Below the pieces are notes generated by a model. The model made no database searches. It saw only the letters and a program-made list of their open reading frames with translations, and was not told where the DNA came from. From assembly GCA_902475855.1 (NCBI GenBank), contig CABSBF010000007.1, positions 1-63,074 of the forward strand: a stretch of 63,074 nt of DNA, written 5' to 3'. The position numbers were made by a program, and so were the translations under genes. Shown here piece after piece: positions 24,882 to 33,786 of the stretch. The first letter of the stretch is position 1. Each line of letters starts with the position of its first letter. Source of the stretch: an uncultured Eubacteriales bacterium. GTDB lineage: Bacteria > Bacillota > Clostridia > Oscillospirales > Oscillospiraceae.

Positions 24882-26660
24882 TCAGATCTCATCGTAATCG
24901 TATTCCGTCCGGCGGTGCGGACGCTGCGGCCGGCTCTGCACAGCGGCAGGACGCGGCGGTGCAGGCGGTCGGCGGCGCGGCGGCGCGGCCTTGGGCGCAC
25001 GGTAGCGCTCCCCGCGAACGGCCGCGGCCATCTCCAGATACAGCTGGTAAAAATCCTCCGGTGTGCGGACATTGTCCTCCGCATCCTGTAACCATCCGCA
25101 GGTCTCCGGCGCCAGCTTCCCGAGATGGCGGACAAAGGGTCCGGCCGCACCCAACGCGTCGGCAAAGGGCAGCATCCGGTAAAAATACTGCGGATCCTGA
25201 TAGATCAGGCGTTGAAGTGTACCCTGGTCGGCGCGGCGCAGGAAGCGCCGCAGTCCCAGCAGCCGGCGGGCCTGCTCCTGACCCGTTTGCGAGCGTTTTC
25301 CGCCGAAAATCGTCGTCAGCGCACAGAAAAGCTGCATCAGCACATCAAGAAAAACCACAAATCCCCTGCCCGCAAAATGTCCGAGCAGGATGAGCGTCAG
25401 CAGTGCACCCAGTCCCATCGGCAGCCACACGCGGCGGCCCCGGCGCATCGCCATGAGCACCGCCCGCTGCAAAAGAAAATGCAGCGAACCGCCGATCAGC
25501 GTCAAAAGCGCAAGGAAGACCCAGCGCAGGCCGCCCGCAGGCAGCAAAATATCAAAAAGCATCAGGCTGACGGCCAGTCCCGCAGCAAGGCCGAGCCCGC
25601 GCAAGACGAGCGGGCTGCCGCTGTGCGGCGAAAACAGGCGGCGCAGCCAGCTTTTGCGGACAGAAAGACGCATCTGCTCCGCCGCCGCGCGGAAGCGCTG
25701 GCTCGCTGCGTCACAGACCTCTGCATTACGGAAGATTGCTTTGAAAAACTTGCGCTCGGCTGGCTTGCGCTCGTTGCCCATTTCCATCTGCTTATAGAGC
25801 AGGATCCGTCCGCGGCGGCTGCGGACAATGCGCACATAGCCGAGATTGCCCCAGTGCGCGAGCACCCCCGCGGGGTCTGCTGCCGCGCCGTAGAGCAGGC
25901 AAGGCACCTCGCCGGCCGTGCAGTCCGTCCCTGCTGTCTGCTGCTGCCGCGGCAGAATCAGACTGTAGCGCAGGAGGAAAAACCAGTAGACCGCCGCAAC
26001 CGCCAGAAGCAGGAAAAACAGAAGCATATCCAGCTTTGCCGTCTTGCCGGGAAGATTCCCGAGACGGAAGGTCTCCGACGGGAACTGTACATCCATCCGC
26101 AGTGTTTCGTGGTCCTTGAGCGCCTCGATGGACTGCGCGGTCACGGTATTTTCCGCCACGTCGATTTTCAGATAATTGTCAATGATATCCTCATAATAGC
26201 CGCTCGTCCATTCCGGCGCAGCGGTGACCGCCGCCGGAAATGCCACACGCAGCGTCATGCTGCCGATGGCATATTCCCAGCCGGTCTGCGGCGCATAGAG
26301 CCGGAAGCGCTGTCCGGCAGAGGCTTCCGTTACGCCGCAAGGCAGTGTATATGTACAGGAAAAGCTCTGTCTGCCGGAAAAGCCCGCTTCGTTGGAGAGC
26401 TTCAGGCAGGTCACACCGTCCACGGTCGTCTTTTTGTATGCCCAGCCGGAAAGGACAATATCCTTTGCTCCGGCGCCGAGAGGGATCTGAAAGCTCTGCA
26501 CCGCCGCGGAAAACTCCACCTCCGCCGTCATCGTAACCTGTGCGGTGCCGTCCTCGTTGACCGTAACATCGGTATTGAGCGCGGTGATCTCCGCGTCCGC
26601 GGCCCAGGCTGCACCCGCAAGCGCAAACAGGCAGAAAATCAGAATCAGCATCCGCCGCAC
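24882..26660 (-). CDS. DUF2207-family membrane protein
   Basis: A 592-residue predicted membrane protein of unknown function. Signal peptide at residues 1-20 (MLILIFCLFALAGAAWA), an extracellular beta-rich DUF2207 domain to about 205, a membrane helix near 212-232 (MLLFFLLLAVAAVYWFFLL), a cytoplasmic stretch, then about three more helices between 350 and 440, and a Pro/Arg-rich tail ending EYDYDEI. An ATG lies 15 codons upstream, but GGGGAGG 8 bases before the GTG at 26660 makes that GTG the likely start. Pairs with the HD gene in an operon. Confidence 0.78.
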   Translation of the reverse strand: MRRMLILIFCLFALAGAAWAADAEITALNTDVTVNEDGTAQVTMTAEVEFSAAVQSFQIPLGAGAKDIVLSGWAYKKTTVDGVTCLKLSNEAGFSGRQSFSCTYTLPCGVTEASAGQRFRLYAPQTGWEYAIGSMTLRVAFPAAVTAAPEWTSGYYEDIIDNYLKIDVAENTVTAQSIEALKDHETLRMDVQFPSETFRLGNLPGKTAKLDMLLFFLLLAVAAVYWFFLLRYSLILPRQQQTAGTDCTAGEVPCLLYGAAADPAGVLAHWGNLGYVRIVRSRRGRILLYKQMEMGNERKPAERKFFKAIFRNAEVCDAASQRFRAAAEQMRLSVRKSWLRRLFSPHSGSPLVLRGLGLAAGLAVSLMLFDILLPAGGLRWVFLALLTLIGGSLHFLLQRAVLMAMRRGRRVWLPMGLGALLTLILLGHFAGRGFVVFLDVLMQLFCALTTIFGGKRSQTGQEQARRLLGLRRFLRRADQGTLQRLIYQDPQYFYRMLPFADALGAAGPFVRHLGKLAPETCGWLQDAEDNVRTPEDFYQLYLEMAAAVRGERYRAPKAAPPRRRPPAPPRPAAVQSRPQRPHRRTEYDYDEI

Positions 26661-26788
26661 GGCGACCACCTCCCCAGCATAAAAGTCACTCATACGATAG
26701 CACAATTCCGGACAAATTTCAACTTGCTTCTGAGATTCTTCCTGAAAAAGGAGAAAAACCGCCTACAGGAACGCAATTTGTTTTCTCT

Positions 26789-26817
26789 TGCGGCAGATCG
26801 GGAAATATGGTATAATG
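26789..26817 (+). promoter_or_regulatory. Promoter of the DUF2974 gene
   Basis: TTGCGG (26789-26794), 17 bases, TATAAT (26812-26817), 30 bases before the chosen ATG. Confidence 0.7.
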
Positions 26818-26847
26818 AAACCATCTTATGCTGGGGAGGAATCCATC

Positions 26848-27954
26848 ATGGAACGACCCAATGAAAATCTCTTTTCCTATCTGCGCTGGCGCGGCGACCT
26901 GAGCTTTGCCGTCGATCCTATCAATGAGGTGGATGCGCTGGCCTTCGCCGTTTTTTCCTATCTGGACTATTCTGCCGTTTCGGACGGACTTGATCTGAAA
27001 AGTACCGCTGCGATCGTAAAGAAGACGATGGTTTCTCCGCGCACCTCCCTGGTCGGCCGTCTGGACGCGCTGGTGCAGGCGGCGCAGACGCCACGCTTTG
27101 CTTCCGTCACGGTGTCCCATTATAAAACCATCCACGATGAGGCGCAGGGAATGCAGTTCGCGGCAGTCACCTTCCGTCTGCCCACAGGCGGTGTCGTGAT
27201 TGCCTACCGCGGTACGGATGATACGCTCATCGGCTGGGAAGAGGACTGCCGCATTGGCTTTTCCTCTGTCATTCCGGCGCAGAAGGAAGCCGCCTATTAC
27301 GCCCGCGAGATCTGCGAGGCCTTCCCGCGTGTGCCGGTCTGGATCACCGGCCATTCCAAGGGCGGCAATCTTGCGGTCTTTGCCGGTGCCTATCTGCTTG
27401 CGCGGCAGCAAAAGCGCCTTGTTACGGTCTACAATAACGATGGTCCCGGTTTTTCCGCGCGTTTTCTCGCCGGAAGCGGCTATCGCGCCGTCGCGCCGAA
27501 AGTGCGCAAATTCCTGCCGGAATCCTCCATTGTCGGCGCATTTCTGGAAAGCGAAACGGAGTCGTGCATCATCGAAAGCAGCGGCGTGGCCATCAATCAG
27601 CATGACCCGCTGACCTGGCAGGTCAGCGGAACGCACCTCGTTGCCGCTGCGGAGCGCTCCTCCTTCGGCCGTCATTCCGACGCGGTGATCGACGGCTGGC
27701 TGGAAACGCTCTCTGACAGCGACCGGAAAAAGCTCACTGAGCTGGTGTTCAAGGTACTGCACTCCTCGGACAAGCGCACGCTGGAGGATATCAAGAACAC
27801 GCCTCTGTGGTCAAATCTCTCCTCCATGGCGCGCACCTACGCAGGCCTTGGCAAGGAGCAGCGGCAGTTTTTTGACGATGCAATCAAACGTCTGATGCTA
27901 CAGGTCAAGGAAGAGGCGCTGCACGGACGGAAACGGTGCACCGCAGTAAAATAA
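26848..27954 (+). CDS. DUF2974 (Mbeg1-like) alpha/beta hydrolase
   Basis: A 368-residue predicted cytoplasmic hydrolase. The nucleophile elbow GHSKGG is at residues 168-173 (ITGHSKGGNLAVF), preceded by IAYRGTDD, typical of lipase-like folds; a conserved His/Asp pair may be in NQHDPLTW. Substrate unknown; family members are annotated as Mbeg1-like. The ATG at 26848 follows GGGGAGGAA; the frame is open 20 codons upstream but includes the promoter. It is a single-gene unit closed by a strong terminator. Confidence 0.85.
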   Translation: MERPNENLFSYLRWRGDLSFAVDPINEVDALAFAVFSYLDYSAVSDGLDLKSTAAIVKKTMVSPRTSLVGRLDALVQAAQTPRFASVTVSHYKTIHDEAQGMQFAAVTFRLPTGGVVIAYRGTDDTLIGWEEDCRIGFSSVIPAQKEAAYYAREICEAFPRVPVWITGHSKGGNLAVFAGAYLLARQQKRLVTVYNNDGPGFSARFLAGSGYRAVAPKVRKFLPESSIVGAFLESETESCIIESSGVAINQHDPLTWQVSGTHLVAAAERSSFGRHSDAVIDGWLETLSDSDRKKLTELVFKVLHSSDKRTLEDIKNTPLWSNLSSMARTYAGLGKEQRQFFDDAIKRLMLQVKEEALHGRKRCTAVK

Positions 27955-27982
27955 ACGGTAGTAACCATTTTTATGCAATAAA

Positions 27983-28036
27983 GCCCGACCGACCGGACAG
28001 CATATTCTGTCCGGTCGGTCGGGCGCTGTTTTTTTG
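27983..28036. terminator. Very long bidirectional terminator hairpin
   Basis: An 18-bp perfect stem (27983-28000 with 28007-28024), with GCCCGACCGACCGGACAG as the left arm and a 6-base loop. Plus strand continues GCTGTTTTTTT; minus strand continues CTTTATTGC. It separates the convergent DUF2974 and DUF2500 genes. Confidence 0.9.
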
Positions 28037-28046
28037 CAAGGCTGCG

Positions 28047-28412
28047 CTACCGGCGCTCAAAGCCGAGGTATCTGGTTCCCTGAAAGGTGAGTTTGCCTCT
28101 GTCTCCCTCCACAAGCAGGCCGTATTCGCTGCCCGTCATAGACAGCTCCATCCGATCCCCGCTTTCGACCTGAAAGGTCGCATAATATGTAGTAGAGGTA
28201 TGATACTGCATCCTGTCGGCCCCGCCGTGGTGGTGCGTCACATTGGTTCGCTTCGCCACGACCGTCGCCGGGACGGTCAGCAGCGGCGCTTTGTTATTTC
28301 TGCTCCACTGTCTGAGTCCCCTGACCATGCTTACGACGATGACAGAAAGGATCAATGCAAATACGATAAAGAACATCACGTAGAATAATTGAAAGCTTCC
28401 CATGAATCCCAT
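28047..28412 (-). CDS. DUF2500 small membrane protein
   Basis: A 121-residue protein with an N-terminal membrane helix (about residues 8-30, FYVMFFIVFALILSVIVVSM) and a beta-rich domain matching DUF2500 (TVPATVVAKRTNV, YYATFQVESGDRMEL). Function unknown; homologues of this domain often sit in two-gene membrane units. It is the last gene of the TIGR04255-YugP-DUF2500 cluster, 46 bases after the protease gene. Confidence 0.82.
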   Translation of the reverse strand: MGFMGSFQLFYVMFFIVFALILSVIVVSMVRGLRQWSRNNKAPLLTVPATVVAKRTNVTHHHGGADRMQYHTSTTYYATFQVESGDRMELSMTGSEYGLLVEGDRGKLTFQGTRYLGFERR

Positions 28413-28458
28413 AGTTTTTCCTCTTTCAAAAGCACTTCCCTCTTCTCCGGCCGGAGGT

Positions 28459-29193
28459 TTAATCTCTTCTCTGTCTGCCGCCGACGATGATGATCAGCCG
28501 CAGAAGCTGCGCCAGCGACGCACTGAGTGCGGCGACGTAAGTCAGCGCCGCAGCCTTCAGAACCTTTTTCGCTCCCTGCTGCTCCTCCGGCAGGAGAAGC
28601 CCGCAGCGCTCGATGGCAGCCACCGCACGGCGGCTGGCGTTAAACTCCGTCGGCAGAGTTACAAGCTGGAACAGGACGCACAGGCTGTAGCAGGCCACGC
28701 CGATCCATGCAATCAGATTGAAAACCTCCGCATAGGGCGCAAAAATGCGCAAACCCGGCAGCAGAAGGCCCAGAATGATCAGCGGAACGGACAGCTTCGA
28801 GCCGAAATTAGTAGCCGGAATAATGGCCGCGCGGATGCGGATTGGAAGATAATTTGCGGCATACTGCGCCGCGTGACCCGCCTCATGCGCCGCTACGCCT
28901 ACCGCCGCAGGCGTGGCTGCGTCGTAAACATTCTGAGAAAGCCGGATGACCTTGTTTTTCGGGTCGTAGTGGTCGGTGAGATTACCGGACACATATTCAA
29001 CGCGCACATCGGTCACGCCGTTGGCGTTCAGCACAGCGCGGGCAGCCTCCGCTCCCGTCAAGCCGCGGGCATTGCGCATGGCGCTGTATTTTTTGAATGT
29101 GCTGTTCACACGGGCGCTTGCCCAGAGGGAGAAAATCAGTGCCGGAACGACCAGAACCAGATACGACCAGTCAAAATAATAATAAAACGGCAT
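28459..29193 (-). CDS. YugP-type zinc metallopeptidase
   Basis: A 244-residue membrane protease. An N-terminal helix (about 11-27) is followed by the zinc motif HEAGH at residues 103-107 and further helices near 120-190 (SVPLIILGLLLPGLRI, IAWIGVACYSLCVLFQL). The conserved LPTEFNASRRA follows. Neutral zinc metallopeptidase family; substrates unknown. Located 12 bases after the TIGR04255 gene. Confidence 0.88.
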   Translation of the reverse strand: MPFYYYFDWSYLVLVVPALIFSLWASARVNSTFKKYSAMRNARGLTGAEAARAVLNANGVTDVRVEYVSGNLTDHYDPKNKVIRLSQNVYDAATPAAVGVAAHEAGHAAQYAANYLPIRIRAAIIPATNFGSKLSVPLIILGLLLPGLRIFAPYAEVFNLIAWIGVACYSLCVLFQLVTLPTEFNASRRAVAAIERCGLLLPEEQQGAKKVLKAAALTYVAALSASLAQLLRLIIIVGGRQRRD

Positions 29194-29205
29194 AATAATA
29201 CCTCC

Positions 29206-29985
29206 TTACTGCGGATCCATTGCCTCATGAAGCTGCTGCGTGATCGCGCCGCGGAAAATACGCCCGGCGTGCGTGTGCAGCGTGTTGAGCGCACCGGCGG
29301 AGTGCTTCATTTCCACCTTGCCGGACATAAACAGATCCTGATCCAGGATGAACTTGATCTCCTTGTCCTCCACGCCGCCGCGCTTGACCAGGCCGGGGCC
29401 GGCGTGCAGCTTCAGGCGGCAGCCGCCTGCCAGAGACATTTCCACATCCTGCGAGGCGCGCTGAAAAGCGCTCTCGCGCACGTCGTCCTCGCCCAGCAGT
29501 CCCAGATAGGCCGGCTGGAACAGCGCGGAGAAGGGCACGTCCTCCACCTCCAGCGCCCGGCGGGAGAAGATGTTGATATACCGCAGGCCGATGCGCTCAA
29601 AATACGCCGGATGATAGACCTCAATAAAATCCGCCAGCACCTCGTCCAGCCGGCGGGCAAAATCCTCCCAACTTGTATAGGCAGGCGTCGCAAGCGACAC
29701 AAAGCTGCTGGTCAGATTGACCTTCCAGAGGCCGTCGGCGCTCACAAACTGGTAATTGATCACATCGGGCTGCGGCTCCGGGCGCACACCCTGCGGCGTC
29801 TGCGTCAGCTTGGGCGGCTGCTTTTCCACATTGCGGGAATACCGGGGATAGTTTTTCCGGATCCGTTCCTGAAAATCCGCAGGCTCCGACGCGCCGATGC
29901 GCAGAATGGTCGGAAAACGAAGCTGACAGATCACCTCTGCAAGCTGCGCTTTTGCATAGCGGACGTGTTCACATTCCATAAACAT
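29206..29985 (-). CDS. TIGR04255 family protein
   Basis: A 259-residue protein of the sporadically distributed TIGR04255 family, function unknown. The N-terminal YAKAQLAEVICQLRFP and the central YFERIGLRYINIF are family hallmarks. No catalytic motif or membrane helix is seen. First gene of a three-gene unit. GAGGTG precedes the ATG at 7 bases; a second in-frame ATG two codons later is possible. Confidence 0.8.
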   Translation of the reverse strand: MFMECEHVRYAKAQLAEVICQLRFPTILRIGASEPADFQERIRKNYPRYSRNVEKQPPKLTQTPQGVRPEPQPDVINYQFVSADGLWKVNLTSSFVSLATPAYTSWEDFARRLDEVLADFIEVYHPAYFERIGLRYINIFSRRALEVEDVPFSALFQPAYLGLLGEDDVRESAFQRASQDVEMSLAGGCRLKLHAGPGLVKRGGVEDKEIKFILDQDLFMSGKVEMKHSAGALNTLHTHAGRIFRGAITQQLHEAMDPQ

Positions 29986-30017
29986 GATGCATCACCTCAT
30001 TTCACTTCTTTTTCTGA

Positions 30018-30026
30018 ATTATAGCA
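30018..30026 (-). promoter_or_regulatory. Extended -10 promoter of the TIGR04255 operon
   Basis: TGC plus consensus TATAAT on the minus strand, 33 bases before the start codon; no clear -35. Confidence 0.6.
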
Positions 30027-30118
30027 CGAAGAACAGGCGGATGCAAGCGTGCAGGGTCGCGCATATTTTTTCCTTTTTTCCATAACCTAGGAAAAATATC
30101 GCATACGGAGGACGGGCT

Positions 30119-31585
30119 ATGGATTCTCTTTGGACACAGACCGGCGGCGCGGCGCTGCATCCGCCGCTCTACGGCGACACGGAAGCCGAGGTTGCGGTGA
30201 TCGGCGGCGGCATGGCAGGAATTCTGACGGCGCTTTTTTTGCGGGAACGCGGCGTGCGCACGGTGGTGCTGGAGGCCGGGCGTACCGGTGCGGGCGCGAC
30301 CTGCCGCAGCACAGCAAAGCTTACAAGCCAGCATGGAGCGATCTACGCCGGGCTTCTGGAGCGCTTTGGGCGGGAAAAAGCGCAGATGTACGCGCGCGCC
30401 AACCAGCGCGCCGTTGAAAGCTACCGCCGCGTAATTGAAAAATACCGCATTTCCTGTGATTTTGAGGAAACGGACGCCCTGCTCTATTCCCACGCCCACG
30501 AGGACGTGATGCGCCGCGAGGCCGAGGCCGCCGCATCTCTGGGGCTGCCCGCCTCCTTCACGAGCCATTTGGAGCTGCCGCTGCGCATCAGCGGTGCAGT
30601 TCGGTTTACAGGGCAGGCACAGTTCCATCCGCTGAAATTTCTACAGCCGCTGACAGAGCTTCTGACAGTCTACGAGCGCACGCCAGCCGAACGCGTGGAG
30701 GGACACACCGTTTTCACGCCGAAGGGGCGCGTCAAAGCAGACAAGATTGTCTTTGCCTGCCACTACCCCTTCGTCAACTTCCCAGGCCTTTATTTTGCGC
30801 GGATGCACCAGGAGCGCTCCTATGTGCTGGCGCTGGAGGACGCGCCCCTGCCGCAGGGGATGTACTACGGCTACGAAGCCTATGCCTATTCCCTGCGGCG
30901 CTGGGGGAACGTGACCCTGCTGTGCGGCTGCGGGCATCGCACGGGCGAAAACCCGGGCGGCGGGCATTACCGCACACTGCGTGAGGCGGCAAAAATTCTC
31001 TTTCCGGAGAGCCGCGAGGTCGCGCACTGGTCGGCACAGGACTGCATGACCGCCTCCGGTGTGCCGTATATCGGACAGTTTTCAAAAAAAGATCCGGATT
31101 TTCTGGTTGCCACCGGCTTCGGCAAGTGGGGCATGACCAGCGCAATGGCCGCGGCAGAAATTCTGACCGCGTTGATCTGCGACGGAGCACACCCGGACGC
31201 CGCAATTTTTGATCCGACGGCGCTTTCCCAGCAGCGTGCAGACAAAGTGGCCGCCGAGGGCGCACACGCGGTGAAGGGGCTTTCCCGGCGTGTTCTGCAT
31301 GGCGCCTCTGTGCTTCCGGAGGAGCTTCCGGTCGGCCACGGCGGACCGGCGCTGGTGGATGGACGGCAGATGGGCGTGTACCGTGCCTCAGAAACGGAGT
31401 ACTACGCAGTGGAACTGGCATGTCCGCACCTGGGCTGCCGGCTGGAATGGAACCCGGACGAGAAAAGCTGGGATTGTCCCTGCCATGGCTCGCGTTTTGA
31501 CTTTCGCGGCAATCGTCTGGATTCCCCTGCGCAGACGGCGCTGCAAGCCCGCCGTCTGCCGCCGCATTCGGAACTAAGGACATGA
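30119..31585 (+). CDS. FAD-dependent oxidoreductase (DAO family) with C-terminal Rieske domain
   Basis: A 488-residue two-domain redox protein. Residues about 22-380 are a glycine-oxidase/DAO-type FAD domain with VAVIGGGMAGILTAL at 25-39 and LEAGRTGAGAT. Residues about 405-485 are a Rieske 2Fe-2S domain with C435-P-H437 and C453-P-C455-H456, followed by SRFDF. Substrate unknown; this layout is widespread and often annotated as FAD-dependent oxidoreductase/YhfW-like. GGAGG precedes the ATG. It stands alone, convergent with the D-aminoacylase gene. An oxygen or thiol-stress role is only a guess. Confidence 0.88.
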   Translation: MDSLWTQTGGAALHPPLYGDTEAEVAVIGGGMAGILTALFLRERGVRTVVLEAGRTGAGATCRSTAKLTSQHGAIYAGLLERFGREKAQMYARANQRAVESYRRVIEKYRISCDFEETDALLYSHAHEDVMRREAEAAASLGLPASFTSHLELPLRISGAVRFTGQAQFHPLKFLQPLTELLTVYERTPAERVEGHTVFTPKGRVKADKIVFACHYPFVNFPGLYFARMHQERSYVLALEDAPLPQGMYYGYEAYAYSLRRWGNVTLLCGCGHRTGENPGGGHYRTLREAAKILFPESREVAHWSAQDCMTASGVPYIGQFSKKDPDFLVATGFGKWGMTSAMAAAEILTALICDGAHPDAAIFDPTALSQQRADKVAAEGAHAVKGLSRRVLHGASVLPEELPVGHGGPALVDGRQMGVYRASETEYYAVELACPHLGCRLEWNPDEKSWDCPCHGSRFDFRGNRLDSPAQTALQARRLPPHSELRT

Positions 31586-31637
31586 TAAAAACGGAACCGG
31601 CGCACCAATGGTGCGATGCGGCGGGTAATTGAACGCA

Positions 31638-31728
31638 AAAGGGAACCCATCTCCGCGCTAAGTGCCGCCGCTTTGCGGCGGTTGCGCTCCGAAACGCCTC
31701 GCTGCGGCTCGGTGTGACGGTTCCCTTT
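31638..31728. repeat. Cloverleaf-like palindromic element
   Basis: Outer 10-bp inverted repeat AAAGGGAACC / GGTTCCCTTT (31638-31647, 31719-31728) encloses two arms. The first is GCGC/GCGC around CCGCCGC-TTT-GCGGCGG (31655-31687); the second is CCGA/TCGG around GCC/GGC (31689-31712). It lies between two convergent genes and touches the stop codon of the second. It may serve as terminator, or be a copy of a dispersed structured repeat. A smaller CGCACC/GGTGCG hairpin is at 31601-31615. Confidence 0.6.
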
Positions 31729-33320
31729 CACACATTCCTTCCGGCGCGCAGGACGCGGCCGCCGGTTTCTCCCGTCCACCGGCCGTGCAGGATGGCCGGC
31801 CGCCCGGCGACCAGCACACAGTCCATACCTGCGCTCTCCTGCCGAGGCGCGGCATAGGTCGCCTTCTCGTGGATGTCCTCCGGGCGGAACACATTGATGT
31901 CCGCATCCATCCCCTCGCGCAGCAGCCCCTTGCCGTGCAGACGCATGGCCTGCGCCGGAAGTGAGGTCAGCTTGCGCACCGCCTCCGGCAGGGTGAGAAC
32001 CTTATCCTGCCGCACGTATTTCTCCAGAATTCTCGTGCACGTCGCATAAACCCGCGGATGCGGCAAGCCCACCGTCGGGTAGGTGCTGTCGGAGATTACA
32101 CTGGAAAACGGGTCTTGCAGAATGGTGTGGATGTCCTCCTCACAGGTGATGCGGTCGATCATCGTCACGCCGCAGTGTTCGTCGGCCAGAAGCTCACAGA
32201 CGCAGTCCACCGGGTCAAGCTGCATCCGCTCGGCCGCCTGTGCAACGGTCATTCCAGTGAGCGCCTGATGCTCCGGCAGATTCAGGGTGGAAAGCACGAT
32301 ATTCTCCCAGCCGACCATCTGGGCAATATTGTCAAAATCACGGGCGGAACGGATACGCTCGCGCAGAAGATCGCGGTTTTCCTGCTTCCGCAGGCGCGCG
32401 GAGATTGCCTCTGTGCCGCCCTCCAGAAAGTCCGGCGGCAGGATGTGCAGCAGCTGCGTCGAGCCGGCGGTGTAGGGATAAACGTCACAGGAAACCTCCA
32501 TGCCCTCCTGCCGCGCATGTTCCATCAGTTCCAGCGCGTGCGGGATGCGCTTGCCCCAGTTGCGCATCCCCATCGCCTTGAGATGGCTGATGTGCAGCGG
32601 CGTATGCAGCGCCCGCGCGACGGTGAGCATCTCCTCCACCGCCTCACAGACCATATCGCCCTCCTCGCGCATATGCACGGCGATGGGAACGCCGCTGTAC
32701 TCCAGCGGTGCGAGCGCGCGGATCATCTCTTTTGTGGAATAAAAGCACTCCGGCGCATAGCCGAGGCCAAGCGATACGGCAAACGCCCCCTCCGCCAGCG
32801 CACGCTCCAGCCGCCGGTGAATGGGTGTGAAATCCTCCGGCGCCTCGGCGCGGTATCCGCACACGTCGGTACGGACGGTTCCGTTGCCGACAAGCATCCC
32901 CACATTCAGGGGAAGCGGGCGTTTCTCCAGTGTGGAAAGATATTCGCCCATCGTGCCGGTCGGGATATCTCCCGCCTCGCCGCCCGTGATGGGCTGCAAA
33001 TAGCGCAGGATTTCCTCCCGGTGCGCCGCGCCGAAGGGTGCAAGCGACAGGCCGCAGTTGCCGTTGAGAATGGTCGTCAAGCCCTGCCGCAGTTCGGCGT
33101 GGCCGAAGCCCTCACGGAATACCTCTGCGTCGCCGTGACGGTGAATATCCAGAAATCCCGGTGTGACGCAGAAGCCGGTCACATCCAGCGTTCGCTCCGC
33201 CGGGCCGGGCTCGTGCCCGATTGCGGCAATTTTCCCGCCGGAAACGGCGAGATCAGCCGGGAACCCCTCGCTGCCGCTGCCGTCAAGAAGCAGCCCGCCC
33301 TTCAGGATCAGATCAAACAT
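31728..33320 (-). CDS. N-acyl-D-amino-acid deacylase (D-aminoacylase family)
   Basis: A 530-residue amidohydrolase expected to release D-amino acids from N-acyl forms. The N-terminal beta part (LILKGGLLLDGSG) is followed by the barrel with metal-site motif GFLDIHRHGD, the metal Cys in NGNCGLS, HMREEGD, HISHLKAMG and the active Asp near ISDSTYP. The ATG at 33320 follows GGAGGAAGG; an ATG 5 codons earlier would include the ribosome site. The promoter TGC-TATAGT lies about 55 bases upstream. The natural substrate is uncertain, as many family members act on dipeptides or hydantoin-like compounds. Confidence 0.87.
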   Translation of the reverse strand: MFDLILKGGLLLDGSGSEGFPADLAVSGGKIAAIGHEPGPAERTLDVTGFCVTPGFLDIHRHGDAEVFREGFGHAELRQGLTTILNGNCGLSLAPFGAAHREEILRYLQPITGGEAGDIPTGTMGEYLSTLEKRPLPLNVGMLVGNGTVRTDVCGYRAEAPEDFTPIHRRLERALAEGAFAVSLGLGYAPECFYSTKEMIRALAPLEYSGVPIAVHMREEGDMVCEAVEEMLTVARALHTPLHISHLKAMGMRNWGKRIPHALELMEHARQEGMEVSCDVYPYTAGSTQLLHILPPDFLEGGTEAISARLRKQENRDLLRERIRSARDFDNIAQMVGWENIVLSTLNLPEHQALTGMTVAQAAERMQLDPVDCVCELLADEHCGVTMIDRITCEEDIHTILQDPFSSVISDSTYPTVGLPHPRVYATCTRILEKYVRQDKVLTLPEAVRKLTSLPAQAMRLHGKGLLREGMDADINVFRPEDIHEKATYAAPRQESAGMDCVLVAGRPAILHGRWTGETGGRVLRAGRNV

Positions 33321-33373
33321 CGTTCCTTCCTCCACCCTGTTTTATATAAAATCATTTTCATTCGGCAAACACT

Positions 33374-33382
33374 ACTATAGCA
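33374..33382 (-). promoter_or_regulatory. Extended -10 candidate of the D-aminoacylase gene
   Basis: TGC followed by TATAGT on the minus strand. Divergent from the DUF1858 promoter 40 bases away. Confidence 0.5.
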
Positions 33383-33412
33383 CTGCGGCCGTAAAAATCA
33401 AGGCGCTCCGGC

Positions 33413-33441
33413 TTGATTTTTGCCGAAGCATTGGATATAAT
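33413..33441 (+). promoter_or_regulatory. Promoter of the DUF1858 gene
   Basis: TTGATT (33413-33418), 17 bases, TATAAT (33436-33441), about 30 bases before the ATG. Confidence 0.75.
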
Positions 33442-33471
33442 AAAGAAAAATGACACTGGGAGGAACCTTCT

Positions 33472-33690
33472 ATGGCAACCAAAATTGAAAAAACCACCAT
33501 TATCGGTGACGTTCTGGATATCGCTCCGCAGACCGCACCTCTGTTCATGGCCATCGGCATGCATTGCCTCGGCTGCCCCTCGTCCCGCGGTGAAACCGTC
33601 GAAGAAGCCTGCATGGTTCATGGTGTGGATGCCGACGCTTTCCTTGCACAGGTCAACCGCTTCATCGAAGCCAGCGAGGAAAACAAGTAA
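33472..33690 (+). CDS. DUF1858 redox-disulfide protein
   Basis: A 72-residue cytoplasmic protein. DUF1858 members carry a conserved Cys-x-x-Cys, here C32 and C35 (HCLGCPSS), and many are described as hybrid-cluster-protein-associated redox disulfide domains. The partner protein is not in this window. GGGAGGA lies before the ATG, and the gene has its own promoter and perfect-palindrome terminator, so it is a free-standing unit. Confidence 0.9.
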   Translation: MATKIEKTTIIGDVLDIAPQTAPLFMAIGMHCLGCPSSRGETVEEACMVHGVDADAFLAQVNRFIEASEENK

Positions 33691-33696
33691 ACAACC

Positions 33697-33725
33697 GAAA
33701 AGGAGAGGCGATCGCCTCTCCTTTT
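33697..33725 (+). terminator. Terminator after DUF1858
   Basis: A perfect 20-base palindrome (GGAGAGGCGA and its complement) flanked by AAAA and TTTTT. Symmetric. Confidence 0.85.
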
Positions 33726-33786
33726 TCAAGGGCTTCGTCGGCGCGGGGACTTCCCCGGCGTATCCTATCGTTTTACAGGAGATTCT

